Source: an uncultured Clostridia bacterium
GTDB taxonomy: Bacteria > Bacillota > Clostridia > Oscillospirales > Ruminococcaceae
NCBI GenBank assembly: GCA_947389015.1
Contig: CANDVA010000004.1
Coordinates: forward strand, 124,001-188,000
DNA length: 64,000 bases
Direction: 5' to 3'
Shown in pieces: positions 1 through 7,338 of this stretch (the first letter of the stretch is position 1; each line of letters opens with the position of its first letter). A model generated the notes under the pieces. The model saw only the letters and a program-made list of their open reading frames with translations, searched no databases and had not been told where the DNA came from. The translations under genes and the position numbers were made by a program.

Positions 1-22
1 TTTATTTTGAGGAGGAACTGTT

Positions 23-619
23 ATGTTGACCGAAAAGGAAAAAATGCTGCGCGGCGAGCTTTACGACCCAACCGATAAGGAGCTTGCCGACCGCAGGATA
101 CTCGCGCACAGGCTGTCTATGGACTACAACACGACTTATGAGACCGATGAGGAAAAGCGCAAAAAAATACTTGACGAGCTTATGCCGAACCGCGGTGAGG
201 GATCATTTTTGCAGGGTCCGATACAATTGGATTACGGTTGCTTTATTACTGTCGGAAAGCACTTCTACGCTAACTTTAACCTGACTGTGCTCGATACATG
301 CCCGATAACTATTGGAGACGATGTGTACTGCGGTCCTAACGTTACGTTCGCGACGCCTGTTCATCCTTTTGACCCGAACGAGCGCCGAATGAGATTCAAG
401 GAGGACGGCTCGATATACGATCTCGAATACGGCAAGCCCATTACGATCGGGAACGACTGCTGGATTGCGAGCAACGTTACAATATGCGGCGGCGTAACTA
501 TCAGCGACGGCTGCGTTATCGGCGCGGGGAGCGTGGTCACGCGCGATATTCCGCCGTACAGCCTTGCCGCGGGAAATCCTTGCCGCGTTATCAGACAGCT
601 TGACGTGAAGGAGAGCTGA
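23..619 (+). CDS. Sugar O-acetyltransferase, LacA/Maa hexapeptide-repeat family
   Basis: Probably transfers acetyl from acetyl-CoA to a sugar hydroxyl in the cytoplasm, like maltose or galactoside acetyltransferase. The 198 residues match the usual family length. An N-terminal helical segment (about 1-55) opens with the typical EKEKMLRGE start and is followed by a left-handed beta-helix of hexapeptide repeats such as ITIGDD, ITIGND and CVIGAGSVV. The ATPVHPFDP loop carries His114, which fits the catalytic histidine of the family. The start has a strong GAGGAGGA ribosome site. The next gene follows after 1 nt, so it is first or internal in a packed operon. The sugar substrate cannot be read from sequence. 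Confidence 0.9.
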   Translation: MLTEKEKMLRGELYDPTDKELADRRILAHRLSMDYNTTYETDEEKRKKILDELMPNRGEGSFLQGPIQLDYGCFITVGKHFYANFNLTVLDTCPITIGDDVYCGPNVTFATPVHPFDPNERRMRFKEDGSIYDLEYGKPITIGNDCWIASNVTICGGVTISDGCVIGAGSVVTRDIPPYSLAAGNPCRVIRQLDVKES

Positions 620-620
620 T

Positions 621-1295
621 TTGAAAGATTACGATAAAACAGAAGCATATATGCTGCAATGTATGCGCGATTCGGCACATGACCGCGAGCATATTTACCG
701 CGTTTTGTACACGGCGCTCGATATTGCCGAAAGCGAGCCGTCCGCCGATCCTGAGATACTGACGGCGGCTTGCCTGCTTCACGATATCGGCAGACCGGAA
801 CAGTTTGCGAACCCTGAGCTATGTCACGCGGAGATAGGCAGCAAAAAGGCTTACGAGTTCCTTATCGGGATCGGTTGGACCGAGGAACGCGCGGCGCACG
901 TCCGCGACTGCGTGTATACTCATCGTTTCAGAAGCGATAACCCTCCGCGGAGCATTGAAGCTAAGATACTCTTTGACGCGGACAAGATCGACGTTTCGGG
1001 AGCTGTGGGAACAGCGCGTTCGCTGATGTACCGAGGTGCGGTAGGAGAGCCGCTCTATACGATTAACGCCGACGGAACTATCAGCGACGGCAGCAATACC
1101 GACGAACCGTCGTTTTTCAGAGAATATCACTTCAAGCTGAAAAACATCTACGGGAAATTCTTTACGGAGCGCGGCAAAGAGATCGCTTTGGGCAGACAGC
1201 GTGCCGCCGAGGATTTTTACAACGCACTGCTGTCGGAGATCAAGGGCGCAGAGGAACACGGTAGAGAGCTGCTGCGCCGCATAACCATGAGGTGA
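621..1295 (+). CDS. HD-domain phosphohydrolase
   Basis: Likely metal-dependent phosphohydrolase of the HD superfamily (YedJ-like); substrate unknown. An upstream His (DREHIYRV), the HD pair at residues 54-55 (LLHDIGRP) and a later DADKID give the usual H...HD...D metal-binding set. The length of 224 residues is normal for small HD hydrolases. The start is a TTG 1 nt after the previous stop, and the upstream gene end GAAGGAGAG supplies the ribosome site. It overlaps or abuts the next gene, indicating translational coupling. Confidence 0.8.
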   Translation: MKDYDKTEAYMLQCMRDSAHDREHIYRVLYTALDIAESEPSADPEILTAACLLHDIGRPEQFANPELCHAEIGSKKAYEFLIGIGWTEERAAHVRDCVYTHRFRSDNPPRSIEAKILFDADKIDVSGAVGTARSLMYRGAVGEPLYTINADGTISDGSNTDEPSFFREYHFKLKNIYGKFFTERGKEIALGRQRAAEDFYNALLSEIKGAEEHGRELLRRITMR

Positions 1296-1915
1296 CTATG
1301 TACACGATAATTAACGAAAACAAATGGGAACGCGCTATGCACTGTATGATCTTCAGAAAATGCGCCGATCCTATGTTCTGCATAACTTTTGAAGTCGATA
1401 TCACTCGTTTTCTGGAGAAAATTCGAGAGAAAGGGCTGTCGTTTACGCTTGCTATGGTTTACGCGGTCTGCAAGTGCGGAAACGAAATTGAAAATTTCCG
1501 ATACCGCTTTCTGGATAGTAAGGTGGTTCTGTATGACAGGATAGACACATCGTTTACGTATCTTAACAAGGAAACCGAGCTGTTTAAGGTAGTCAATGTG
1601 CCTATGGTCGACGAAATGGAAGAATATGTCAGGCTCGCCGAAAAGACCGCCCGAGAGCAACGCGAATACTTCACCGCGCCGCCTGCAACCAATATCTTCC
1701 AATGCTCGGCTATACCGTGGGTAACGTACACTCACATCTCACACACTGTTTCGAGCAATAAGGATAACTCCTCTCCCCTATTCGACTGGGGAAAATATTA
1801 CGAAAAAGACGGTCGTTTTTTAATGCCGATATCGGTTCAGGTTCACCACTCGTTTGTTGACGGACTGCATATAGGAAAGTTCGAGGAGAGACTGCAGAAA
1901 TTTCTGAACGATTGA
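1292..1915 (+). CDS. Chloramphenicol acetyltransferase (CatA)-like protein
   Basis: Acetyl-CoA-dependent O-acetyltransferase of the CAT fold. The family signature HHSFVDG lies near residue 185, containing the catalytic His and structural Asp, and the 207-residue length is close to known CatA proteins. The N-terminal region (NENKWERAMHC) is shorter and different from classical resistance enzymes, so the natural acceptor may not be chloramphenicol. GTG at 1292 overlaps the previous stop by 4 nt; ATG at 1298 is an alternative start. The stop codon is embedded in the -35 box of the next promoter. Confidence 0.85.
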   Translation: MTMYTIINENKWERAMHCMIFRKCADPMFCITFEVDITRFLEKIREKGLSFTLAMVYAVCKCGNEIENFRYRFLDSKVVLYDRIDTSFTYLNKETELFKVVNVPMVDEMEEYVRLAEKTAREQREYFTAPPATNIFQCSAIPWVTYTHISHTVSSNKDNSSPLFDWGKYYEKDGRFLMPISVQVHHSFVDGLHIGKFEERLQKFLND

Positions 1916-1940
1916 CAATTCACCGCCGTTATGGTATAAT
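1912..1940 (+). promoter_or_regulatory. Sigma-A promoter inside the end of the CAT-like gene
   Basis: TTGACA (1912-1917), a 17-nt spacer and TATAAT (1935-1940): a full consensus match. The -35 hexamer contains the TGA stop of the upstream gene. It should start a second transcript reading the TIGR04076/HMA gene and the eight genes after it. Confidence 0.85.
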
Positions 1941-1983
1941 CCGAACAAAAAGACAGATCAGGATAGAATTACAGGAGGTTTTT

Positions 1984-2526
1984 ATGCAATACAAATGTAA
2001 GGTCACGGTCATTGACAAAAAGTGTTTTACCGACTTACAGGAACGATATCTCGCCGACCCGAAATCGGGCGCGTGTCCGTTCTACAATATCGGCGATGAA
2101 TTCATATTCGAGCGCTACGGCGATGAGGACACGTTCTGGCGTGAGGGCAACGGCACGCAATGCGCCGAGGCGTGGGACTGCATAAGCCGCTACATATACA
2201 CGGCGCTGCAAGGCGGCAGCATTATGCGGAACTGGACTAACGACGAGCGTATGATGATCGCCTGCTGCAACGACGGAACGCGCCCCGTCATTTTCAGGAT
2301 AGAGCGGCAGGACTATCTTGTTGTAAAGATCGAGGGGATGAAATGCGAAAAGTGCGCGTCTAAAGTCAAAGCGGCTCTGGAAACACTCGCCGGCGCGGAG
2401 CGCGTTGACGTGCGGCTCAATAAGGGCTGGGCAGAGATTTTCGTAAAGCGCGGAGAGTGCCCCGACTTTGACGGGATAATCAGCGCTGTTAATAACGCAG
2501 GATTCAAGGTCACGGTGATAGAATGA
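1984..2526 (+). CDS. TIGR04076-type domain fused to a heavy-metal-associated (HMA) domain
   Basis: A protein of 180 residues. The N-terminal ~100 residues (KCKVTVIDKKC..., GACPFYNIGDEF, AEAWDCISRYIY) look like the small cysteine-rich TIGR04076 family of unknown function. The C-terminal ~70 residues form an HMA fold with the metal-binding loop GMKCEKCASKVKAAL, as in copper chaperones. I chose ATG 1984 because a perfect ACAGGAGG lies 8 nt upstream; the longer ORF from 1912 would run back through the promoter. The fusion suggests a metal-binding or redox role, which is inference. Its stop overlaps the next start (ATGA). Confidence 0.75.
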   Translation: MQYKCKVTVIDKKCFTDLQERYLADPKSGACPFYNIGDEFIFERYGDEDTFWREGNGTQCAEAWDCISRYIYTALQGGSIMRNWTNDERMMIACCNDGTRPVIFRIERQDYLVVKIEGMKCEKCASKVKAALETLAGAERVDVRLNKGWAEIFVKRGECPDFDGIISAVNNAGFKVTVIE

Positions 2527-2939
2527 TACGGTTTGCATCAACGGAGGATTTGAACGCGCTCTCAAAACTTGACGTGCATATCTCCGAAAAGGAGCTTTTG
2601 AACGTTATCGAGCGGCGGCGCGTTATCGTTTCCACGGAGAATGGAAAGATAAACGGCTGGCTTCGCTACGGGCTTTTCTGGGATAACCTGCCGTTTATGA
2701 ATATGCTGTATATCATCGACGGCGAGCGCGGAAAAGGGATCGGCACGGCGCTTTGCAATTTCTGGGAAAGGGAGCTTAAAGAGCTTGGCTATTCGCTCGC
2801 GCTTACCTCTACCCTGTCGGACGAGCGCGGACAGTTCTTTTACCGCGAGCTCGGATACCGCGACTGCGGCTCGCTGATACTGCCCGATGAGGTCACGGAG
2901 ATAATTATGTACAAGAAATTGGAGGACAGTAATGGATAA
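2523..2939 (+). CDS. GNAT-family N-acetyltransferase
   Basis: A 138-residue single-domain acetyltransferase. The acetyl-CoA pyrophosphate-binding motif A is visible as RGKGIGTALCNFWE, and motif B-like FFYRELGYRDCG follows near the C-terminus. Start ATG overlaps the previous stop by 4 nt, and its own end overlaps the deaminase start by 8 nt. The substrate is unknown; many such genes act on amines, antibiotics or protein N-termini. Confidence 0.85.
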   Translation: MIRFASTEDLNALSKLDVHISEKELLNVIERRRVIVSTENGKINGWLRYGLFWDNLPFMNMLYIIDGERGKGIGTALCNFWERELKELGYSLALTSTLSDERGQFFYRELGYRDCGSLILPDEVTEIIMYKKLEDSNG

Positions 2940-3324
2940 AATATGGAACGAAATGTATGAGGCGGCGAAATCCGTGCATAACGAGCGCAGAATATCGGAA
3001 TATGTGGACGCGGGAGGGGTCTCGGCGGCTGTTCTGTCGAAGTCCGGTAAGATATACACGGGCGTGTGTATCGACACTTGCTCGACGCTCGGTATATGCG
3101 CCGAGAGAAACGCGATATTCAATATGATAACCAACGGCGAAAACGAGATATCGCGTGTGCTGGCGATAATGCCCGACGGCAGAAGCGGCGCGCCCTGCGG
3201 AGCATGCCGTGAGCTTATGGTTCAGCTTATGCCCGATAATTACAAGGATGTCGAGATACTTCTCGACTATGAGAACGAACGGACGGTCACGCTCGGGGAG
3301 ATAACTCCCGAATGGTGGATATGA
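2932..3324 (+). CDS. Cytidine deaminase-like protein (CDA/blasticidin deaminase type)
   Basis: Zinc-dependent nucleoside deaminase fold of 130 residues. The catalytic signature CAE (56-58, ICAERNAIF) and the zinc-binding PCGAC (88-92) are intact. The length fits the homotetrameric cytidine deaminase/blasticidin-S deaminase group. It lacks obvious features that would separate cytidine from aminonucleoside-antibiotic substrates; the neighbouring acetyltransferases make a detoxification role possible but not shown. Translation is coupled to the upstream GNAT by an 8-nt overlap. Confidence 0.85.
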   Translation: MDKIWNEMYEAAKSVHNERRISEYVDAGGVSAAVLSKSGKIYTGVCIDTCSTLGICAERNAIFNMITNGENEISRVLAIMPDGRSGAPCGACRELMVQLMPDNYKDVEILLDYENERTVTLGEITPEWWI

Positions 3325-3334
3325 GGTGAACGGT

Positions 3335-3859
3335 ATGATCTATTACGACGACGGAGAAGTGCTGATCCGCGATTTGATGCGCGGCGACGTTGATATCTTT
3401 GTCTATGGCGAAAAAGCACAGGGCTGGGACAGCACTCCCGAAAAGCTGCTTACGCGGTTAAAGGATGTTGAGGAGGGTCGCGCGATAGCTATTGCCGCCG
3501 AGTTCAACGGGCAGCTTGCGGGATATGTCAGCGTTTATCCCGCCAATACATGGGGCGCGTTCGGCGGAATGGGATATCCCGAGATCGTCGATTTCGCTGT
3601 GCTGGAGAAGTTCAGGCGGCACGGGATCGGCTCGCGGTTAATGGACGCGGCGGAGACTATCGCGGGGAGCTACTCCGATACCGTGTATCTAGGGGTTGGT
3701 CTGCACAGCGGCTACGGCGCGGCACAGCGAATGTATGTAAAGCGCGGGTATATACCAGACGGGTCGGGTGTGTGGTACAAAGATCGCGTCTGCGAGCCTC
3801 ATGCGGTATGCGCGAACGACGACGATCTGGTGCTGTACCTCTCCAAAAATCTGCGGTGA
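3335..3859 (+). CDS. GNAT-family N-acetyltransferase
   Basis: A 174-residue acetyltransferase. Motif A reads FRRHGIGSRLMDAAE, preceded by the beta-4 strand EIVDFAVLEK and followed by GYGAAQRMYVKRGYIPDG, a typical GNAT C-terminal half. I prefer ATG 3335 over the GTG at 3326 because GAGGTG sits about 8 nt upstream of it. The gap to the deaminase is 10 nt. Substrate not identifiable. Confidence 0.85.
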   Translation: MIYYDDGEVLIRDLMRGDVDIFVYGEKAQGWDSTPEKLLTRLKDVEEGRAIAIAAEFNGQLAGYVSVYPANTWGAFGGMGYPEIVDFAVLEKFRRHGIGSRLMDAAETIAGSYSDTVYLGVGLHSGYGAAQRMYVKRGYIPDGSGVWYKDRVCEPHAVCANDDDLVLYLSKNLR

Positions 3860-3872
3860 AAGGAAATATAAA

Positions 3873-4826
3873 ATGAATATTATACAGGCAAAAAGAGATG
3901 ACTTGCGCGATATTCTCGATCTGCAATACCTCGCCTACCAAAGCGAAGCCGAAATATACAACGACTACAATATCCCGCCGCTGAAACAGACGTTGGACGA
4001 GGTTGAGCGCGAATTCGACAAGGGCATTATTCTGAAAGCGACGGACGAAAGCGGAAATATCATCGGTTCGGTGAGGGCGTTTTGCGAAAACGGCAGCGTT
4101 TATATAGGCAAGCTGATAGTTCACCCGAAGCGGCAGAGGCAAGGTATCGGAACCGCGCTGCTTTCGGCGATAGAGGCACATTATCCCAACCAAAGATACG
4201 AGTTGTTTACGGGGAGCAAAAGCGTTAAGAATATCGCCTTGTACAAACGGTCGGGCTATAAAATCTTTACGGTCAAGAAAATTGACGACGGCTTGGAATT
4301 TGTTTATCTGGAGAAACGGCGTATTCTGAGATTGAGACCGTACAAGCCCTCTGACGCTGTGCATATCGTGAAGTGGTGTAAGGACGAGTACGCGTTCAGG
4401 CAATGGAGCGCCGACCGCTACCGAAGCTTTCCGATCACCGCCGCAGATATGAACGCGTATTACGGCAGCGATAAGAAAAACGGCGGTCTGTGGGCGCTGA
4501 CGGCATTTGACGAAACGGGAGTTGTCGGACATCTGACAATGCGCTTTCCGTGCGACGGCTTTGACGAGGTTCGTTTCGGGTTTGTTATCGTCGACAGCTC
4601 AAAGCGCGGCATGGGTTACGGAAAGGATATGCTTTCTCTTGCCGTTAAGTACGCGTTTGAATTCATTAAGGTCAAGAAGATATCGCTGGGCGTTTTTGAA
4701 AACAATACCACCGCGCTGCAATGCTATAAAGCGGTCGGGTTTAAGGTCGTTGAAAGAGATACCGCCGAGAGCTATAATTGTCTTGGCGAAACGTGGAACT
4801 GCGTTGAAATGGAGATCACAGAATGA
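3873..4826 (+). CDS. Tandem GNAT protein (two acetyltransferase domains)
   Basis: A 317-residue protein containing two GNAT domains. The first (about 1-145) has motif A RQRQGIGTALLSAIE; the second (about 148-317) has SSKRGMGYGKDMLSLAVKYAF and ENNTTALQCYKAVGFK, resembling the RimJ/RimL-like subgroup. ATG 3873 has an AAAGGA site; the ORF-track start at 3768 would overlap the previous gene by 92 nt and is unlikely. The duplication may be a fusion of two once separate genes in the acetyltransferase-rich cluster. It ends with a 4-nt overlap with the next gene. Confidence 0.85.
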   Translation: MNIIQAKRDDLRDILDLQYLAYQSEAEIYNDYNIPPLKQTLDEVEREFDKGIILKATDESGNIIGSVRAFCENGSVYIGKLIVHPKRQRQGIGTALLSAIEAHYPNQRYELFTGSKSVKNIALYKRSGYKIFTVKKIDDGLEFVYLEKRRILRLRPYKPSDAVHIVKWCKDEYAFRQWSADRYRSFPITAADMNAYYGSDKKNGGLWALTAFDETGVVGHLTMRFPCDGFDEVRFGFVIVDSSKRGMGYGKDMLSLAVKYAFEFIKVKKISLGVFENNTTALQCYKAVGFKVVERDTAESYNCLGETWNCVEMEITE

Positions 4827-5107
4827 AAACGATTTATCTTGCGGCGCTGCCGATGCATGAAACGTATCACTATGAATTCACCTGTCCACGCTGCAGCGCC
4901 GAGATTCTGCTTGCGACGGGCAGCGGCAGATACGGCAATCTCGGGCGGTTCGACTGCTCCGTCTGCGGCACGGAATACTACGCGACTATCGACGATCACG
5001 CGCGACCAAAGCTCTATGTATACCTGAACGGACAGCATCCCTCGGGCTATCCCGAAGGAAACCGTCACCCTATGATAACGCTTGACGAACGCGACGGAAA
5101 GGACTGA
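4823..5107 (+). CDS. Small zinc-ribbon protein, function unknown
   Basis: A 94-residue protein with CPRC and CSVCG about 28 residues apart, forming a likely Zn-ribbon knuckle pair (four Cys). I do not recognise the family. No membrane segment or signal peptide. The start overlaps the stop of the tandem GNAT, so it is translated with the operon. It could be a zinc-binding adaptor or a degenerate rubredoxin-like domain. Confidence 0.65.
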   Translation: MKTIYLAALPMHETYHYEFTCPRCSAEILLATGSGRYGNLGRFDCSVCGTEYYATIDDHARPKLYVYLNGQHPSGYPEGNRHPMITLDERDGKD

Positions 5108-5109
5108 CA

Positions 5110-5637
5110 ATGAAGATCACGATTTTAGGTTACTCTGGCGCGGGTAAATCAACACTCGCGGCTCGGCTCGGGGAACTGTACGATCTGCCCGTGCTGCATC
5201 TGGACACGGTTGAGTTTCTGCCCGGCTGGAAGAAGCGTGAGCTGCCCGAAAAGCAGCGGATAGTTTCGGATTTTATGCGGGATAACGACGGCTGGGTCAT
5301 CGACGGGAACTACTCGAAGCTGTTCCGCGCCGAGCGGCTGGAGCAGACGGATATGATCGTTATGCTGCTGTTTGACCGCTTTAGCTGTTTGCGGCGCGTG
5401 ATAAAGCGCTATCGCGGATTCAAGGGCAAAACGCGTCCCGATATGGGGGACGGGTGTATTGAGAAGCTGGACTTTGAATTCGTCCGCTGGGTTCTGCGCG
5501 ACGGACGGACTAAAGCCAAAAAGTCGGACTACAAAGCCATTCGCGGCAAGTACCCCGATAAGGTCACAGTGCTGAAAAACCAGCGGCAACTTGACCAGTT
5601 TCTTGAACGGCAAAAGCGATCACGAAAGGAGAAATAA
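5110..5637 (+). CDS. P-loop nucleoside/nucleotide kinase-like protein (FlaR / topology-modulation type)
   Basis: A 175-residue AAA_17-like P-loop protein. The Walker A motif is GYSGAGKST at residues 7-15, followed by LPVLHLDTVEF and WVIDGNYSK, features of the adenylate-kinase-like family often annotated as DNA topology modulation protein FlaR. A lid-like basic segment (RRVIKRYRGFKGKTRPDMG) follows. The true substrate of this family is unproven. It lies 2 nt after the zinc-ribbon gene and 1 nt before the phosphorylase. Confidence 0.8.
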   Translation: MKITILGYSGAGKSTLAARLGELYDLPVLHLDTVEFLPGWKKRELPEKQRIVSDFMRDNDGWVIDGNYSKLFRAERLEQTDMIVMLLFDRFSCLRRVIKRYRGFKGKTRPDMGDGCIEKLDFEFVRWVLRDGRTKAKKSDYKAIRGKYPDKVTVLKNQRQLDQFLERQKRSRKEK

Positions 5638-5638
5638 T

Positions 5639-6400
5639 ATGATAACGGACAGCTTTGACAGCAAATCAAAAGCGATAATAAACCCGTATGTAAACGAAAA
5701 CGCGCCTACGGTCGACGCATGTATACTTACATTCTCTAACAAGATAGAGAATGCGGTGTTACGTAATTACGAGTGCAAGGAGATCGGGCGCTTTAACTGC
5801 GCAACGCGTGAAACTCCCGTTTATCTGCTCGAACGGAACGGAAAAAGATTTGCGTTTTTCCTAACGATGATCGGCGCTCCCGCCTGCGTGGGAACGATCG
5901 AGGACTCGTTCGCCGTGATAAAAACGAAAAGATATGTCGTATTCGGCGGCGCGGGGTGTCTTGATAAGGAGATAGCTCACGGAAAGGTGATGATACCGAC
6001 CGAAGCGTACCGCGACGAGGGCACTTCCTACCACTATGCTCCCCCGTCCGACTATATCGAGGTGAAGAATTCCGCGACTGTCGCACGGTTTATGGAGGAT
6101 AACGGAATACCATACATTATGGGAAAAACGTGGACTACCGACGCTTTTTACAGGGAAACGGAGGATAATTTCCGTAAGCGCAAGGCGGACGGATGTATTT
6201 CCGTGGAAATGGAGTGCGCAGCGCTTCAGGCAATGTGCAACTTTCGAGGAATAGAATTGTACACGTTCTTTACGAGCGGCGACCTCCTTGACGCTCCGAA
6301 ATGGGATCCGCGGCATAAAAAGGGCGAGATAGAGAACACTCAACACGATTCGGGACATTTTGATATCGCACTGGCACTGGCGGAGTATATCAGCGGGTGA
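5639..6400 (+). CDS. Nucleoside phosphorylase (PNP/UDP phosphorylase family)
   Basis: Likely catalyses reversible phosphorolysis of a nucleoside to base and ribose-1-phosphate. It has 253 residues. The family C-terminal motif for the ribose/base site is visible as VEMECAALQAMC and the N-terminal phosphate region as GAPACVGTIED. The ATG 5639 has AAAGGAG upstream; the track start at 5591 lies inside the previous gene. Next to a deaminase and a P-loop kinase, a nucleoside-salvage link is plausible. It converges with the transporter half-gene, their ends overlapping by 11 nt. Confidence 0.8.
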   Translation: MITDSFDSKSKAIINPYVNENAPTVDACILTFSNKIENAVLRNYECKEIGRFNCATRETPVYLLERNGKRFAFFLTMIGAPACVGTIEDSFAVIKTKRYVVFGGAGCLDKEIAHGKVMIPTEAYRDEGTSYHYAPPSDYIEVKNSATVARFMEDNGIPYIMGKTWTTDAFYRETEDNFRKRKADGCISVEMECAALQAMCNFRGIELYTFFTSGDLLDAPKWDPRHKKGEIENTQHDSGHFDIALALAEYISG

Positions 6401-6767
6401 GCGTCTGTTCCCTGCCCTCCGCCCTCCTAGCGAACAGCTCGCGCAGTCCGAACGCAAGCAGAAAAAGTGCGAACAGCTTTCGGAGCAGTTCGTTGGCAAT
6501 GACTTGCGAAACAAGCGTTCCGACTGCCGCGCCGAGCAGTCCGCCGACCGCGAGTTTTTTCACCAACCGCTTGTTTACCAAGCCGTTTTTAAGGTGCATT
6601 ATCAGCGATACAAACGCTATCGGCAGGAAAAACAGCACGTTTATCCCCTGCGCCGTGCGCTGCTGAACATCGGCGAACAAGGTAAGCCACACCACGAGAA
6701 CAAATCCGCCGCCAAGTCCCATCGACGCCATAACGCCCGTCAAAAATCCGATCAACGCTTCCATCAT
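6390..6767 (-). CDS. TSUP (TauE/SafE, DUF81) half-transporter, second gene of a pair
   Basis: A 125-residue membrane protein equal to one half of a TauE/SafE permease. The start of the repeat reads MEALIGFLTGVMASMGLGGGF, the glycine-rich signature of the family, and about four hydrophobic segments follow. The ATG overlaps the TGA of the upstream half-gene (ATGA), so translation is coupled. The track start at 6899 lies within the partner gene and is rejected. Full-length TSUP proteins carry two such repeats in one chain of about 250 residues. Likely substrate class: sulfite/organosulfonate or small organic anions (family knowledge). Confidence 0.8.
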   Translation of the reverse strand: MMEALIGFLTGVMASMGLGGGFVLVVWLTLFADVQQRTAQGINVLFFLPIAFVSLIMHLKNGLVNKRLVKKLAVGGLLGAAVGTLVSQVIANELLRKLFALFLLAFGLRELFARRAEGREQTLTR

Positions 6768-7105
6768 GAAAACAACATCCTCACCGCCGCGGCTGTTACA
6801 ACTCCTCCGAACAGCCGTTTCAGCCACTGTGCCTTTATTTTTTTCAGAAATATCGAGCCTGTAACCGCACCGATAACTCCCCACGGGATATACTTCCATG
6901 CGCCCGCAAAGTCAAGTCCTCCCGAAAAGCCGTAGAACGCCGCTGTCAACAGGCTGAGCAGGAATATCAGCGCAACCGACGTCGCGTGAGCTTCATTCGG
7001 CGGGCAGCCCTCTTTTTCTAAAATCGGCACGGCGACCACTCCCCCGCCCGAGCCGAAAAAACCGTTTAAAAATCCGCATAGCGTTCCCTTGAAAAATCGC
7101 CCCAT
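6764..7105 (-). CDS. TSUP (TauE/SafE, DUF81) half-transporter, first gene of a pair
   Basis: A 113-residue membrane protein starting MGRFFKGTLCGFLNGFFGSGGG, the first-repeat signature of TauE/SafE permeases, with HATSVALIF and further hydrophobic helices. AGGTG precedes the ATG. It is followed by the second half-gene with a 4-nt overlap. The two products would have to assemble as a heterodimer to make a complete transporter. This could be an old stable split, as each half has its own repeat signature and a clean start. Confidence 0.8.
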   Translation of the reverse strand: MGRFFKGTLCGFLNGFFGSGGGVVAVPILEKEGCPPNEAHATSVALIFLLSLLTAAFYGFSGGLDFAGAWKYIPWGVIGAVTGSIFLKKIKAQWLKRLFGGVVTAAAVRMLFS

Positions 7106-7181
7106 AATTTCACCTCGAAGGTATTTTGTGCCGTACGAGGTTTTTTATTGCCGATTTTGCATAGGTAAATTGCACAAAAAC

Positions 7182-7240
7182 TTTTGACATCTTATGCCAA
7201 AACGACGAAAAAAGATTTTTCGTCAGTTTTCATGTCAAAA
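7182..7240. repeat. Nested 59-bp palindrome upstream of ilvB
   Basis: Three nested arms are visible: TTTTGACAT/ATGTCAAAA (7182-7190 with 7232-7240), AAAAC/GTTTT (7199-7203 with 7226-7230) and GACGAAAAA/TTTTTCGTC (7204-7212 with 7216-7224). It lies between the divergent TSUP gene and the ilvB promoter. It may be a transcription terminator, an operator or an RNA hairpin; nothing decides between these. Confidence 0.7.
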
Positions 7241-7257
7241 TTTAAGTCATTATATCG

Positions 7258-7286
7258 TTGACAACATAGCAGATATGTGGTAAAAT
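7258..7286 (+). promoter_or_regulatory. Sigma-A promoter of ilvB
   Basis: TTGACA (7258-7263), 17-nt spacer, TAAAAT (7281-7286). Only about 45 nt separate it from the ilvB start, so there is no room for a T-box or long attenuator downstream of it. The rest of the 233-bp gap holds the nested palindrome. Confidence 0.8.
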
Positions 7287-7338
7287 ATAATAAGGTGTTG
7301 ATAAAAATAAATCACAATGCAAAGGAAAGGGATATGAA

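Noticed and set aside
1292-1915. Acquired chloramphenicol resistance gene
   Set aside because: Only the CAT fold can be supported; the N-terminal region and operon context do not indicate a known resistance determinant or mobile cassette.
7106-7338. T-box leader for ilvB
   Set aside because: No TGGNACCGCG element, and the sigma-A promoter lies only about 45 nt before the start.
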